A DNA stretch of 64,000 bases from an uncultured Paracoccaceae bacterium (GTDB lineage Bacteria > Pseudomonadota > Alphaproteobacteria > Rhodobacterales > Rhodobacteraceae), in NCBI GenBank assembly GCA_947500135.1, contig CANMQX010000005.1, forward strand, positions 248,001-312,000, given 5' to 3'. Positions 1 through 10,243 of the stretch are shown piece after piece. Position 1 is the stretch's first letter, and each line of letters starts with the position of its first letter. The position numbers and the translations under genes were made by a program. The notes under the pieces are model-generated. The model made no database searches, was not told where the DNA came from, and was given only the letters and a program-made list of their open reading frames with translations.

Positions 1-1
1 A

Positions 2-217
2 CGCAAAATGCCGCTGGACGAGGATACGCTGGTTCACCTGCTGAACGTCCGCTACCCTGAGATTGACAATATCTACGCGAACTATCAGCCGATCTTCCTG
101 ATCGATCAGATGATTTCGATCTGCGAATTCGAAGGCATCCCCTACCAGATGACGCCGGAACTGATTGACCGGGCCTGGGCGAACATGTTCGTCAAAGAAG
201 AAGATATCGTGCGGTAA
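2..217 (+). CDS. C-terminal end of an unidentified protein (partial)
   Basis: The reading frame is open from the left edge of the window to a TAA at 215-217, so this is the tail of a gene whose start lies outside. The visible part is acidic and looks helical, with a segment FLIDQMISICEFEGIPYQMT followed by a short charged tail. I do not recognise the family. The tail is reminiscent of the helical lid at the end of some AAA+ ATPases, but no motif supports this. It lies 58 bases before the next gene on the same strand, so the two may be co-transcribed. Confidence 0.55.
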   Translation, partial: RKMPLDEDTLVHLLNVRYPEIDNIYANYQPIFLIDQMISICEFEGIPYQMTPELIDRAWANMFVKEEDIVR

Positions 218-275
218 ACATTCCCAATGCGCGGGCCTGCCTCTACGCTGTGAAAACGGTGATGGGGGTACGTCA

Positions 276-1061
276 ATGGATCAGAAAATCGGTGTTGCAG
301 GCTGCGGGCGCATGGGCGCAGGCATGCTGGCCAACCTCCAATCGGCTGGATTTGATGCGCGCGGTTTTGATATCCGCCCCCTGCCCGGTATCGGTACGAA
401 TATCGCCACGTTCTGTGAGGGGCTCAACATCCTCATCAGCGTCGTCCGCGACAGCCATGACACCGACGCGCTTCTGTTCGACACGCAAAAAGTCGTCGCG
501 CAGGCCAGATCACTCGACACGATCATCATCAGCTCAACGCTTTCGCCCATCTATGTCAAAGCACTCCGGCAGCGCATCCCAGCACATATCACCCTGATCG
601 ACGCCCCCATGTCTGGCGCGCAAGTGAAGGCCGAGGCAGGCACACTCACCTTCATGACCGGCGGAGAAACCGCCACTGTCATATCGCTCTTGCAGGCCAT
701 GGGGGATACAATCCAACATATGGGCACCTATGGGGCGGGGATGACCGCAAAAGTTCTCAACAACCTGCTTGCGGCAAGCAACACCGCCATGACACGGCTG
801 GTGCTGGACTGGGCCGATGCGGCCGGGGTGGATGAAACTGGGCTGCTGAACCTGATCGACAGCGCATCAGGGCAAAACTGGCTCGCGTCAGGGTTCGAAG
901 ACATCGAATTTGCGCGTGATGCTTACGCCCCTGACAACACAATCGGCATTCTGGTCAAGGATGTGGCGGCGGCCCTTGACCTCGCCCCTAATGACAGGCT
1001 CACACTCCCGCGGGCGATCCAAGACCACCTACGTTCACTCACGCAACGGACCCGCCCGTAA
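276..1061 (+). CDS. NAD(P)-dependent beta-hydroxyacid dehydrogenase (3-hydroxyisobutyrate dehydrogenase family)
   Basis: The protein starts with a Rossmann motif, GVAGCGRMGAGMLANL, close to the GxGxMGxxM signature of the beta-hydroxyacid dehydrogenase family. It also has the family substrate segment DAPMSGAQVKAEAGTLTFMTGG and the catalytic-lysine region GAGMTAKVLNNLL. At 261 aa it is a little shorter than the usual 290-300. These enzymes oxidise short hydroxyacids or reduce semialdehydes in the cytosol; the substrate here cannot be told. The ATG at 276 is chosen over the upstream in-frame ATG at 165 because the Rossmann motif begins just after it and a purine-rich GGGGG lies upstream. Its stop codon is inside the palindromic repeat at 1057-1079. 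Confidence 0.82.
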   Translation: MDQKIGVAGCGRMGAGMLANLQSAGFDARGFDIRPLPGIGTNIATFCEGLNILISVVRDSHDTDALLFDTQKVVAQARSLDTIIISSTLSPIYVKALRQRIPAHITLIDAPMSGAQVKAEAGTLTFMTGGETATVISLLQAMGDTIQHMGTYGAGMTAKVLNNLLAASNTAMTRLVLDWADAAGVDETGLLNLIDSASGQNWLASGFEDIEFARDAYAPDNTIGILVKDVAAALDLAPNDRLTLPRAIQDHLRSLTQRTRP

Positions 1062-1079
1062 GATGGGTCTTGACCCATC
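1057..1079. repeat. 23-bp palindromic gene-end repeat, copy 1
   Basis: The sequence from 1057 to 1079 is identical to 38261-38283. It contains 8-bp inverted arms (GATGGGTC at 1062-1069, GACCCATC at 1072-1079) around TT, and includes the TAA stop of the upstream dehydrogenase. It could form an RNA hairpin right after the stop. No T-run follows, so it is not a classical intrinsic terminator. Confidence 0.6.
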
Positions 1080-1103
1080 CCCCCGCAAGGTCAAATTAGC
1101 CGC

Positions 1104-3509
1104 ATGACGGCCCTGCCCTCCAGTTTCACCCAATGGTTCGACAGCCGCGGCTGGCACATTCACCCGCATCAGCGGGATATGCTGGACCGGGCAGATGCGC
1201 CTGCCCTGTTGTTGATCGCACCCACCGGGGGCGGCAAAACGCTGGCCGGTTTCCTGCCAACGCTCGCGGAATTGGCGGATGGCCAACATAATGGGCTGCA
1301 CACGCTCTATGTCTCACCGCTCAAGGCGCTGGCGGCAGATATCAAACGCAACCTGCGGACCCCCGTTGTTCAAATAGACCTGCCGATCCGGATTGAGGAT
1401 CGGACTGGCGATACATCTTACACCCAAAAACGCAGGCAACGGGCCGACCCGCCGCATATCCTGCTGACCACACCGGAATCGCTGGCCCTGCTGACCAGCT
1501 ACGAAGACGCACCGCGCATGTTTGCCGGTCTGCAACGGGTAATCATCGACGAAATCCACGCGCTCAGCGAAAGCAAACGCGGCGATCAACTGATGCTCGC
1601 CGTTAGCCGGTTGCAATCCATGGCCCCCGGATTGCGGCGGGTGGGCCTGTCGGCGACGGTCGAGGATCCGCAAGCCATCGCACGCGAACTCGCACGCAAC
1701 CCCGACCCCTGCCCGATCCTGTTGGCCGATCCCGGGCCAGACCCCGATATCCGCATGCTGGTCACCCAGCAAAAACCGCCTTGGTCCGGCGGCGGTGCCA
1801 AATATGCGATCGCCGAGGTTTTGGAACAGGTCAGACAACATAAAACCACGCTGATCTTTCACAACACCCGCGCCCAGGCCGAGATTTTCTTTCACAATCT
1901 TTGGCTCGCCAATACCGATGACTTACCCATCGGCATCCACCACGGCAGCTTGGCCCGGGAACAACGTGAACGGGTCGAGGCCGCGATGGTTGCCGGTGAT
2001 CTGCGTGCCATCGTCTGCACCGGATCGCTCGATCTTGGAATTGACTGGGGCGATGTTGATCTGGTGATCCAGATCGGCGCACCCAAAAACGTCAAGCGAC
2101 TGGTCCAGCGGATCGGGCGGGCCAATCACCGCTATAACGCGCCGTCCAAGGCACTTCTGGTCCCCGCCAACCGGTTTGAGGTCGTCGAATGCGTCGCCGC
2201 GTTAGAGGCGGTAAAAGATCACGACCTTGACGGTGATCCCAAAGGCCCCGGACCACGCGATGTGCTGTGCCAACATATCCTGATCCGGGCGGCGGCGGGC
2301 CCATTCGACGCTGATAATCTCTTTGACGAGGTCACCACCGTCGGCGCCTATACCACCCTGACCCGGGTGGAATTTGATGATTGCCTCGATTTCTGCGCCA
2401 CAGGCGGCTACGCGCTACGCGCCTATGACAAATGGAAACGGCTGCTGCAAAATCCTGATGGCACATGGCAGTTGCGCGACCCGCGCGCAGCACAGCGGAT
2501 CCGGATGAATATCGGCACGATCCAGGATACCGACACGCTCAAGGTCCGCATGCGGGGCAATTTCAAACCCTTGGGCGAGGTGGAGGAAGCCTTCGCCGCA
2601 ACACTCACCCCCGGTGATACATTCCTGATCGGTGGGCAGATCGTGCGCTATGAAGGGCTGCGCGAAATGACGGTCGAGGTGTCGCGCCACGCCGACAAAA
2701 CCCCCAAGATCGCCACCTTCATGGGCACCAAATTCGCCAACTCCACCCAGCTGTCACAGCGTATCCTGCGCATGTTCCAACAGCCTGATTGGCCACAACT
2801 GCCGGGGCACACCGCAGAATGGCTGGGCTTGCAACGCGACGTATCAAAACTGCCCGAAGCCGACCGCATTCTGGTCGAAAGCTTTGCCTATGACGCGCGC
2901 GAATATACCTGCATCTATGGGTTTGCGGGGCGCAACGCGATGCAGACCTTGGGGATGCTGCTGACCCAACGGATGGAGGAATTGCACCTGCATCCGATGG
3001 GATTTGTGGCCACAGATTACGCCACGCTGATCTGGGGTTTAGACCCGGTGCCCGACCCAACCCCGCTGTTCCGCGCGCCTGATCTGCGCGACGGATTTGA
3101 AAACTGGCTGGGGGGCAATGCGGTGATGAAAAAAACCTTTCGGGGCTCCGCCACCATCGCAGGGTTGATCGAACGCAACCTACTGCAGGCCCGCAAATCC
3201 GGGCGACAGGCCACATTTTCCAGCGATATCCTCTATGACACACTGTCCAAATACGATCCCGACCACCTGATGCTGCAAATCACACGGGAAGAGGCGATGC
3301 GCGGGCTGGTGGATTTCGGCCGGATCGAAGAAATGCTCGCCCGCACTGCAGGCCGGGTCGATCACGTCAAGCCCGATCATGTCACACCGCTGGCCGCACC
3401 GCTGTTTCTGGAGGTCGGACGCATCCCGATCAAAGGGGCAGCACAGGATCGGTTGATGGAGGACGTCGCCGCAGGCATGATGGCCACCGCCGGATTGACG
3501 GAACTCTGA
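1104..3509 (+). CDS. Lhr-type DEXH-box helicase of the ligase-associated DNA damage response group
   Basis: A superfamily 2 helicase of 801 aa, the usual size of the bacterial ligase-associated Lhr group. Motif I (APTGGGKT) is at residues 39-46, motif II (DEIH) at 149-152 and motif III (SAT) at 183-185. Motif VI (QRIGRANHR) and a winged-helix/Lhr core region follow. It is expected to be a 3'-5' ATP-dependent nucleic-acid translocase in DNA repair. The next gene, two bases downstream, is the PdeM-type nuclease that accompanies this helicase in many proteobacteria. The ATP-dependent ligase and exonuclease that often complete the set are not in this window. Confidence 0.93.
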   Translation: MTALPSSFTQWFDSRGWHIHPHQRDMLDRADAPALLLIAPTGGGKTLAGFLPTLAELADGQHNGLHTLYVSPLKALAADIKRNLRTPVVQIDLPIRIEDRTGDTSYTQKRRQRADPPHILLTTPESLALLTSYEDAPRMFAGLQRVIIDEIHALSESKRGDQLMLAVSRLQSMAPGLRRVGLSATVEDPQAIARELARNPDPCPILLADPGPDPDIRMLVTQQKPPWSGGGAKYAIAEVLEQVRQHKTTLIFHNTRAQAEIFFHNLWLANTDDLPIGIHHGSLAREQRERVEAAMVAGDLRAIVCTGSLDLGIDWGDVDLVIQIGAPKNVKRLVQRIGRANHRYNAPSKALLVPANRFEVVECVAALEAVKDHDLDGDPKGPGPRDVLCQHILIRAAAGPFDADNLFDEVTTVGAYTTLTRVEFDDCLDFCATGGYALRAYDKWKRLLQNPDGTWQLRDPRAAQRIRMNIGTIQDTDTLKVRMRGNFKPLGEVEEAFAATLTPGDTFLIGGQIVRYEGLREMTVEVSRHADKTPKIATFMGTKFANSTQLSQRILRMFQQPDWPQLPGHTAEWLGLQRDVSKLPEADRILVESFAYDAREYTCIYGFAGRNAMQTLGMLLTQRMEELHLHPMGFVATDYATLIWGLDPVPDPTPLFRAPDLRDGFENWLGGNAVMKKTFRGSATIAGLIERNLLQARKSGRQATFSSDILYDTLSKYDPDHLMLQITREEAMRGLVDFGRIEEMLARTAGRVDHVKPDHVTPLAAPLFLEVGRIPIKGAAQDRLMEDVAAGMMATAGLTEL

Positions 3510-3511
3510 CC

Positions 3512-4189
3512 ATGGGCAGCCATGCATTCACCCTATGCGACACGCGATGTCAGGCCCTGCCTTCTGGCGCGCTGTATCTGCCCGATCATGACACGCTTTG
3601 CGTCTCAGACCTTCATTTGGGCAAATCCGACCGGATCGCGCGGCGCAACGGCACAATGCTCCCCCCCTATGAGGTGCAAGCGACACTGGAAAAACTCGAA
3701 AGCGACATCAGCGCAACCAAACCTGCCACGCTGATCTGCCTCGGCGACAGTTTTGACGATCTGACGGCGGCGATGAACCTCTCTGACGACATGCAGATCT
3801 GGTTGCGGCGGCTACAGGCCGGGCGGCAATGGATCTGGATCGAAGGCAATCATGACCCCGGCCCGGTTGACCTCGGCGGCACGCATCTTGCCGCGATCAG
3901 GGTCGGCACATTGACCTTCCGGCACATCGCGACGTCTGAAAAGGCCGAAGTTTCAGGTCATTACCACCCCAAACACCAGCTGGCCGGGCGCAGTAGACCG
4001 GCTTTCATCTATGACCGGCACCGGCTGATCCTGCCAGCCTACGGCACCTATACGGGCGGGTTGCAAAGCAACACGCCCGATCTGCGCAGGTTTTTCGAGG
4101 CAAAAGCCATCGCCGTGCTGACCGGGACGAAGGCCATCCCGGTCCCGCTCACCACGCCACGACGTCCGGGCACATTCCGGCCGTTTTAG
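3512..4189 (+). CDS. pdeM: Metallophosphoesterase, ligase-associated endonuclease PdeM
   Basis: A 225-aa calcineurin-like phosphoesterase carrying the metal-binding blocks in order: DLHLG (D-x-H), GDSFDD (GDxxDD), GNHDP (GNHD) and GHYHP (GHxH). These bind a dinuclear metal centre that hydrolyses phosphodiesters. Size, motif set and position two bases after an Lhr-type helicase match PdeM of the ligase-associated repair cluster. The two genes probably form one transcript. Its 3' end overlaps the convergent folD gene by a few bases. Confidence 0.9.
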   Translation: MGSHAFTLCDTRCQALPSGALYLPDHDTLCVSDLHLGKSDRIARRNGTMLPPYEVQATLEKLESDISATKPATLICLGDSFDDLTAAMNLSDDMQIWLRRLQAGRQWIWIEGNHDPGPVDLGGTHLAAIRVGTLTFRHIATSEKAEVSGHYHPKHQLAGRSRPAFIYDRHRLILPAYGTYTGGLQSNTPDLRRFFEAKAIAVLTGTKAIPVPLTTPRRPGTFRPF

Positions 4190-5079
4190 GCGGTCAAGCC
4201 TTCGGGCTCATCCAACCCGTTGGCCCGGCAACAGGCGGTCACGGTGTTGGCCAGCAAACAGGCAATCGTCATCGGCCCCACACCACCCGGCACTGGGGTA
4301 ATCGCGCCAGCCACAGCGGCACAGCTGTCATAATCAGCGTCACCAACCAGACGGGTGCCGCCTTCGGGTTTGTCGATCCGGTTGATGCCCACATCAATCA
4401 CCGTTGCACCGGGCTTGATCCAGTCACCGGGGACCATCTGGGGGCGACCTACGGCGGCCACAACAATATCCGCCTGGCGCACAACGCCAGGCAAATCCTT
4501 GGTCCGGGAATGCGCAACCGTAACGGTGCAGCTATCACCCAGCAGCAATTGGGCCATCGGCTTGCCCACAATATTGGACCGGCCCACAACAACAGCGTTC
4601 ATGCCCGACAGCGACCCATGATGATCCCGCAGCATCATCAGACAACCCAGCGGGGTGCAGGGCACCATGCTTTTCTGCCCCGTGCCCAGCAGCCCAACAT
4701 TCGAGATATGAAACCCATCCACATCCTTGGCCGGATCAATACTGTTAATCACCAGATCACTGTCCAGATGATCCGGCAGCGGCAACTGCACCAGAATACC
4801 ATGCACGGTCGGATCATTATTCAGCTGATCGATCAGGGCCAGCAAATCCGCCTCTGACGTATCAACATCCAGCTTATGCTCGAAAGAGGCCATACCAACC
4901 TCAACCGTCATCTTACCCTTGGAACGCACGTAAACCTGGCTGGCAGGATCTTCACCCACCAGCACAACCGCCAGACCGGGCGTGATGCCATGGTCAGCTT
5001 TCAACCGGTCTACATGGGTGGCCACCTGGGCGCGGACCTTTGCAGCAAAGGCTTTGCCATCAATCACTGTCGCTGTCAT
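4186..5079 (-). CDS. folD: Bifunctional methylenetetrahydrofolate dehydrogenase / methenyltetrahydrofolate cyclohydrolase
   Basis: FolD interconverts 5,10-methylene-, 5,10-methenyl- and 10-formyl-tetrahydrofolate in the cytosol. The protein has the family's normal length (297 aa). The catalytic YVRSK motif is at residues 50-54, and the PS00767-like segment PGGVGPMT and the nucleotide-binding segment [12 protein letters not shown] are present. The gene follows fhs on the same strand after 82 bases containing a large hairpin. The two enzymes act in sequence to feed formate carbon into the folate pool. Confidence 0.97.
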   Translation of the reverse strand: MTATVIDGKAFAAKVRAQVATHVDRLKADHGITPGLAVVLVGEDPASQVYVRSKGKMTVEVGMASFEHKLDVDTSEADLLALIDQLNNDPTVHGILVQLPLPDHLDSDLVINSIDPAKDVDGFHISNVGLLGTGQKSMVPCTPLGCLMMLRDHHGSLSGMNAVVVGRSNIVGKPMAQLLLGDSCTVTVAHSRTKDLPGVVRQADIVVAAVGRPQMVPGDWIKPGATVIDVGINRIDKPEGGTRLVGDADYDSCAAVAGAITPVPGGVGPMTIACLLANTVTACCRANGLDEPEGLTA

Positions 5080-5106
5080 CTATCGTCTTTCCAATTATGG
5101 GAGGGC

Positions 5107-5154
5107 GGGCGGGGCGACGTGCGGATGTAATCCAGCACGAGCGTCGCCCCGCCC
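5107..5154 (-). terminator. Large inverted repeat between fhs and folD
   Basis: Arms of 13 bp (5107-5119 and 5142-5154) are perfectly complementary and very GC-rich, separated by 22 bases. It lies between the fhs stop and the folD start. There is no T-run after the stem on the transcribed strand, so it may attenuate or protect the fhs 3' end rather than fully terminate transcription. Confidence 0.5.
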
Positions 5155-5161
5155 AACCGCT

Positions 5162-6838
5162 TTAGAACAAGCCTTCGATCTCGCCATCACTATTGAGCAT
5201 GATCTGCTCGGCCGATGGCACACGGGGCAAACCGGGCATGGTCATGATCTCACCGCAGATCGCAACGATGAAACCGGCACCGGCGCTCAAACGCACCTCA
5301 CGCACGGGCACCGAATGGCCCGTTGGTGCGCCACGGCGGGTTGGGTCTGTGGTAAAGCTGTATTGCGTCTTGGCCATACAGACCGGCAGATTGCCATATC
5401 CCTGCTCTTCCCACTGTTTCAGCTGATCGCGGATCTTGGCATCGGCAATCACCTCATCAGCGCGGTAGATGCGCTTGGCAATCGTGTCGATCTTGTCAAA
5501 CAGGCTCATGTCGTCCGGATAGATCGGGGCAAAATTCGCCTCATCCTTATCGGCAATCTCGGCCACGCGGGTCGCCAGTTCCTTGGTGCCCTCAGATCCC
5601 ATTGCCCAGTGCTTGCACAGGATCGCCTCGGCACCTTGGGTGGCGACATAGGCCTGCACAGCAGCCACTTCAGCATCTGTATCGGTGACAAAATGGTTAA
5701 TCGCCACCACGACCGGGACACCAAAGCTTTTCACATTCTCGATGTGACGGCCCAGATTGGCGCAACCGGCATTCACCGCATCCACATTCTCGGCACCCAG
5801 GTCCGCCTTGGCCACGCCGCCATTCATCTTCATGGCGCGCACCGTGGCAACCACCACCACACAAGACGGGGCCAGACCGGCCTTGCGGCACTTGATGTTC
5901 AGGAACTTTTCAGCACCCAGATCGGCACCAAACCCGGCCTCGGTCACCACGTAATCGGCAAGTTTCAGCGCGGTTGTGGTCGCGGTGACAGAGTTACAGC
6001 CATGCGCGATATTGGCAAACGGGCCGCCATGCACAAAGGCAGGGTTGTTTTCCAGCGTCTGTACCAGGTTCGGCTGCATCGCATCTTTCAGCAGAACGGT
6101 CATCGCGCCATCGGCCTTGATATCGCGGCAATAAACCGGGCTGCGATCACGACGGTAGGCCACGATGATATCGCCCAGACGCTTTTGCAGATCTTCCAGA
6201 TTGCGGGCCAGACACAGGATCGCCATGACTTCTGAGGCAACCGTGATGTCAAAACCAGCTTCGCGGGGGAAACCATTGGCCACGCCGCCAAGGCTGGTTG
6301 TGATCTGACGCAGGGCGCGGTCGTTCATGTCCAGGACACGGCGCCACACGATGCGACGAATATCAATCTCCAGCGCGTTGCCCCAATACACATGGTTGTC
6401 GATCATCGCCGACAGCAGGTTATGGGCCGATGTGATGGCATGGAAATCACCAGTAAAATGCAGGTTCATATCCTCCATCGGGACGACCTGGGCATAACCC
6501 CCACCGGCAGCACCACCTTTCATACCGAAACATGGGCCCAGCGACGCCTCGCGGATACAAACCGCCGCCTTCTTGCCAATCGCGTTCAGCCCGTCACCCA
6601 GGCCCACGGTTGTTGTGGTCTTGCCTTCACCCGCCGGGGTCGGGTTGATCGCCGTCACCAGAATCAACTTGCCATCGGCACGGTCCTGCACGCTATCGAT
6701 CAGGCGTTGGCTGACCTTCGCCTTGTCGTGGCCATAGGGCAGCAAATCATCACTATCGATGTTCAGTTTTGCGCCAATTTCCTGAATAGGGCGCTTTTTG
6801 GCTGCGCGCGCGATCTCGATATCAGATTTGTATTCCAT
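5162..6838 (-). CDS. fhs: Formate--tetrahydrofolate ligase
   Basis: Ligates formate to tetrahydrofolate with ATP to give 10-formyl-tetrahydrofolate. The 558-aa protein is full length. It has the N-terminal P-loop TPAGEGKTT at residues 67-75 and the conserved block [17 protein letters not shown] soon after it. It stands directly upstream of folD, giving a C1 entry module (formate to methylene-THF). In Rhodobacteraceae this module commonly supports oxidation of methyl groups from osmolytes; that role is inferred from family knowledge. Confidence 0.97.
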   Translation of the reverse strand: MEYKSDIEIARAAKKRPIQEIGAKLNIDSDDLLPYGHDKAKVSQRLIDSVQDRADGKLILVTAINPTPAGEGKTTTTVGLGDGLNAIGKKAAVCIREASLGPCFGMKGGAAGGGYAQVVPMEDMNLHFTGDFHAITSAHNLLSAMIDNHVYWGNALEIDIRRIVWRRVLDMNDRALRQITTSLGGVANGFPREAGFDITVASEVMAILCLARNLEDLQKRLGDIIVAYRRDRSPVYCRDIKADGAMTVLLKDAMQPNLVQTLENNPAFVHGGPFANIAHGCNSVTATTTALKLADYVVTEAGFGADLGAEKFLNIKCRKAGLAPSCVVVVATVRAMKMNGGVAKADLGAENVDAVNAGCANLGRHIENVKSFGVPVVVAINHFVTDTDAEVAAVQAYVATQGAEAILCKHWAMGSEGTKELATRVAEIADKDEANFAPIYPDDMSLFDKIDTIAKRIYRADEVIADAKIRDQLKQWEEQGYGNLPVCMAKTQYSFTTDPTRRGAPTGHSVPVREVRLSAGAGFIVAICGEIMTMPGLPRVPSAEQIMLNSDGEIEGLF

Positions 6839-6981
6839 GACGTTTTCCCTGTGCCCGGCTGTAAGGCCGCTGATGTTTCTCCGGCGAGCCTAGACCCCGC
6901 ACCCCATGGTATGCACTTGGATTGCGACATTTTCTCCGCCGGAATCGTCGAAACGCGGCAAAACCGTTTCGGATGGGAAAC
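6839..6981 (-). promoter_or_regulatory. Leader region upstream of fhs
   Basis: A 143-bp gap between fhs and the MOSC gene, both read leftward. Read on the minus strand it contains two related boxes with the core CGG(A/C)GGAGAAA-like sequence (around 6875-6890 and 6926-6944 on the plus strand). I cannot fit it to a known riboswitch. It probably carries the fhs promoter and an untranslated leader. Confidence 0.3.
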
Positions 6982-7563
6982 CTAAGGCTGCCATGCGCGC
7001 TGGTCCGGAACATGCAGGCGCACAGCATCCCCGACACTGATCCGCCCTTCGCGTTCGACCCAGGCGGTAACCCCGCGCTTGCCCTTGGCTGCGGCTTTGA
7101 ATTTGTCACCGGCGCCCGAGATATCCGCATTGATGACCTTTGCAGGCAGGTGACAGGGCCGGTTTTCCATATCAATCACAATCGATGACCCATCGGGAAA
7201 TTGCAGCCGGGACGATGGCGGCAGATGGGTAAAATCGGGGATCCCACTGATAATCAGTGACGCCCCGACATGGGCCGGGTCAAAGGCATCCATACCGCAA
7301 TCCGCCGCGACTTCGGCCAATTCTTCGGCAGACATCACCGATAATTGCCGAACGTTCCGAATCTCTGTGCCCACTGGATATTGGCTGTGGACACGCACAC
7401 AAGCAGGCCGGGTCAATCCACCATGCGCCTCACCCGGAATACCCGCATAGGTCAGTTCAGCTGCATCCATGGGGGCAGAGCGTAGCGAGGCATCCCGATC
7501 CGGCACAGCGCCGATCCACACCACTTCACCAGTAATCTCGGTTGGCATCAGTGCTGGCATCAC
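6982..7563 (-). CDS. MOSC-domain protein
   Basis: A 193-aa single-domain MOSC (molybdenum cofactor sulfurase C-terminal) protein. It shows the usual blocks: an N-terminal beta segment, EAHGGLTRPACVRV, an AEELAEVAADCG helix, GASLIISG, and ENRPCH with a cysteine in the expected sulfur-carrying position. MOSC proteins carry sulfur or reduce N-hydroxylated compounds; the substrate is unknown. Two adjacent ATG codons (7563 and 7560) follow an AAGGAG ribosome-binding site, and either could be used. Divergent from the kinase-like gene at 7690. Confidence 0.85.
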   Translation of the reverse strand: MMPALMPTEITGEVVWIGAVPDRDASLRSAPMDAAELTYAGIPGEAHGGLTRPACVRVHSQYPVGTEIRNVRQLSVMSAEELAEVAADCGMDAFDPAHVGASLIISGIPDFTHLPPSSRLQFPDGSSIVIDMENRPCHLPAKVINADISGAGDKFKAAAKGKRGVTAWVEREGRISVGDAVRLHVPDQRAWQP

Positions 7564-7689
7564 GCATCTCCTTTTTATCTGTTACGCCAACGGCTATCTC
7601 ATCACTATCAGAGGTTCAAACCGAACCGCCTAAGCGGCGTTTGCAAATACGGATCCCCCTTGATCGTGGGGTCAGGACCCGATGAGGAA

Positions 7690-8277
7690 ATGAAGTCATT
7701 GATGCAAGATAATCCGCCCTTCCTCTTGATCTGCGGCACGTCGCATGTCGGGAAATCCACCTTGGCTGCAAGCATCGGCAGCACGTTGGGTTGGCCCGTG
7801 TTTTCCACAGACAAAATGGCGCGCCATCCCGGACGACCGTGGGAGAATACCAAACCGCATGTCCTGGAGTTTTACACGCGACTCTCGGATCAGACGATCT
7901 ACACCCTGTTGCGTCACCATCATCAAAACATGCGGGCGGGCATCGACCATTTCATCAAGCATCAACTGCGTGACGGGCAATCATTCATTCTGGAAGGGTC
8001 TGCACTACGCCCCGAAACGCTCGGTCGCCGTGCGGCCAATACCGTATGCCTTGTCGCGGATCCCGATTTCCTGCGGCAGCGGATAAAGGCACGCAGTAAA
8101 TATGACGAACACACCCCGGAACTGCGCGAAGCGATCGATAAATTCATCAACCGATCCCTACAAGATAACGCAGCGCATCACGCGGAAGCAGTTGCACACA
8201 ACATTCCCTGCATTGACGTCACAAGACCCAACAGTATAAACGCATATCAAACGTCCTTTATCTCGGCCAATAGATGA
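7690..8277 (+). CDS. P-loop NTPase, small-molecule kinase-like
   Basis: The N-terminus carries a Walker A-like GTSHVGKST, followed by FSTDKMARHPGRPW, a pattern seen in ATP-dependent small-molecule kinases such as 2-phosphoglycerate kinase-like proteins. A lid-like arginine-rich segment (LRQRIKARSKYDE) follows. About 195 aa. The substrate cannot be inferred. The start is uncertain: ATG at 7690 follows GAGGAA very closely, 7702 is better spaced, and an in-frame start at 7660 is also possible. It ends just before a strong bidirectional terminator shared with ftsH. Confidence 0.65.
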   Translation: MKSLMQDNPPFLLICGTSHVGKSTLAASIGSTLGWPVFSTDKMARHPGRPWENTKPHVLEFYTRLSDQTIYTLLRHHHQNMRAGIDHFIKHQLRDGQSFILEGSALRPETLGRRAANTVCLVADPDFLRQRIKARSKYDEHTPELREAIDKFINRSLQDNAAHHAEAVAHNIPCIDVTRPNSINAYQTSFISANR

Positions 8278-8293
8278 TCATGCACCATGAATG

Positions 8294-8321
8294 AAAACGC
8301 CGCCCCAAGGGGCGGCGTTTT
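8294..8321. terminator. Bidirectional intrinsic terminator
   Basis: A perfect 13-bp stem (AAAACGCCGCCCC at 8294-8306, complement at 8309-8321) with a 2-base loop, flanked by A/T runs on both strands. It lies between the 3' ends of the kinase-like gene and ftsH, so it can end transcription from both sides. Confidence 0.92.
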
Positions 8322-8329
8322 CTGTGTCA

Positions 8330-10243
8330 TCAGGTTGATGGCTCCGGTTCCATCCCGCCATCAGGCGCACGTGGTTTTTTCGGCTTTGTCTTTGGGATCG
8401 CGGTAATCGATGTCCCGCCGGATGGCGGCGTTTCATCTGCATCATCGCTCGAATGGGGCGGTTCACCCGCCATCACCCGCTTGATCTCATCCCCGGTCAG
8501 GGTCTCGTATTCCAACAGGCCCTGCGCAAGGCGCTCGAACTCTTCGTTCTTTTCCAGAATGATCTCGCGCGCTTTTTCGTATCCATTCTGAATAAAGCCA
8601 CGGACCTCTTCTTCGATCAGCTCCTTGGTGCTGGCAGAAACGGACAGACCGGCAGTATTGCCCTGATAACCCTCATGCGCCTCGGCATAGTCGATATTGC
8701 CAACCTTGTCGGACATGCCCCAGCGTAGCACCATCGCACGCGCCAGCTGGCTCGCCTGCTGGATGTCACCGGCCGGGCCATTCGACACCTGATCCTCACC
8801 ATACTTGATGATTTCGGCGGCTTTACCAGCCATCGTCATCGCCAAACGCTGGTGGCATTCATCCTTGAACATGTTCAGGCGGTCCATCTCGGGCAGGCTC
8901 ATCACCATGCCCAGCGCACCACCACGCGGAATAATTGTCGCCTTATAAACCGGATCGCATTTCGGCAGGGAAATCCCCACAATCGCGTGACCCGCTTCAT
9001 GATAGGCGGTCATTTCCTTTTGTTCGGCGGTCATCACCATGGATCGACGTTCGGCCCCCATCATGACCTTGTCCTTGGCGGATTCAAAGTCGATCATCGT
9101 CACGAAACGGCGCCCCACACGGGCCGCCATCAACGCAGCCTCATTCACAAGGTTGGCCAGATCAGCGCCGGAAAAGCCCGGCGAACCGCGCGCGATGATC
9201 CGCAGATCAACATCTGGGCCAAGCGGGATTTTACGGGCATGCACGCCCAAAATCTTTTCGCGACCTTTGATATCTGGGTTCGGTACGGTCACCTGACGGT
9301 CAAAGCGGCCGGGGCGCAGCAGCGCTGGGTCCAGCACGTCACGACGGTTGGTGGCCGCCACGATAATCACGCCTTCATTGGCCTCAAAACCATCCATCTC
9401 GACCAGCAACTGGTTAAGCGTTTGTTCACGCTCATCATTGCCGCCACCATAACCGGCACCACGCGACCGGCCCACAGCGTCAATCTCGTCAATGAACACG
9501 ATACAAGGCGCATTCTTCTTAGCCTGTTCGAACATGTCACGGACACGGGATGCACCCACACCGACAAACATTTCGACAAAATCAGAACCCGAGATTGTAA
9601 AGAACGGCACACCCGCTTCGCCAGCAATAGCCCGCGCAAGCAGCGTTTTACCCGTACCCGGAGGGCCCACCAACAGCGCGCCTTTGGGGATTTTACCACC
9701 GAGTCGGCTGAATTTCTGCGGGTTACGTAGGAATTCGACGATCTCTTCCAGCTCTTCCTTGGCCTCATCAATCCCGGCAACATCATCAAATGTCACGCGG
9801 CCATGCTTTTCAGTCAGCAGCTTGGCACGGGATTTGCCGAACCCCATCGCGCCACCTTTGCCACCGCCTTGCATACGGTTCATGAAATAGATCCAGACAC
9901 CAATCAGCAGCAGGAATGGCAGCAAGCTGATGATAAACGACTGGAACACCGATGTTTCCTGGCTCCGCGCCTCAACAGGGACGTCTGCAGAAATCAAAAG
10001 GTCAGTGATTTCAGCATCTTGCGGTTTGATCGTCGCATAGGTCCGGCCACCTTCGACAAAGCGGACATTTTCACCATCAATCACCACATCCGTGACGCGG
10101 CCACCTTCGACAGCTTCAACAAATTCGGAATAGCTTCTGGCCTCGCCAGCGGTCGATCCCGGCGGGCTGCTAAAGAGGTTAAACAGCGCCAGCACCATAA
10201 GGAACAGGACGACCCAAAAGACCATGTTACGCGCGTTGCCCAA
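8330..10243 (-). CDS. ftsH: ATP-dependent zinc metalloprotease FtsH
   Basis: Membrane-anchored AAA+ protease that degrades unneeded or damaged membrane and regulatory proteins. Two N-terminal membrane segments flank a periplasmic domain. The Walker A GPPGTGKT is at about residues 193-200, Walker B FIDEIDA follows, and the zinc site HEAGH is at about 415-419. I choose the TTG at 10243: an AAAGGAG ribosome-binding site lies 7 bases upstream and the protein then starts [10 protein letters not shown], as in related FtsH proteins. The in-frame ATG at 10291 has no such site. Length about 637 aa. Downstream of tilS, as is common. Confidence 0.96.
   Translation of the reverse strand: MGNARNMVFWVVLFLMVLALFNLFSSPPGSTAGEARSYSEFVEAVEGGRVTDVVIDGENVRFVEGGRTYATIKPQDAEITDLLISADVPVEARSQETSVFQSFIISLLPFLLLIGVWIYFMNRMQGGGKGGAMGFGKSRAKLLTEKHGRVTFDDVAGIDEAKEELEEIVEFLRNPQKFSRLGGKIPKGALLVGPPGTGKTLLARAIAGEAGVPFFTISGSDFVEMFVGVGASRVRDMFEQAKKNAPCIVFIDEIDAVGRSRGAGYGGGNDEREQTLNQLLVEMDGFEANEGVIIVAATNRRDVLDPALLRPGRFDRQVTVPNPDIKGREKILGVHARKIPLGPDVDLRIIARGSPGFSGADLANLVNEAALMAARVGRRFVTMIDFESAKDKVMMGAERRSMVMTAEQKEMTAYHEAGHAIVGISLPKCDPVYKATIIPRGGALGMVMSLPEMDRLNMFKDECHQRLAMTMAGKAAEIIKYGEDQVSNGPAGDIQQASQLARAMVLRWGMSDKVGNIDYAEAHEGYQGNTAGLSVSASTKELIEEEVRGFIQNGYEKAREIILEKNEEFERLAQGLLEYETLTGDEIKRVMAGEPPHSSDDADETPPSGGTSITAIPKTKPKKPRAPDGGMEPEPST

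Noticed and set aside
4982..6235. 417-codon open frame opposite fhs
   Set aside because: It is antisense to a clearly conserved enzyme gene and has low-complexity His-rich composition typical of GC-rich shadow frames.
8852..9730. 292-codon frame opposite ftsH
   Set aside because: Antisense to the AAA+ and protease motifs of ftsH; no ribosome-binding site or known domain.
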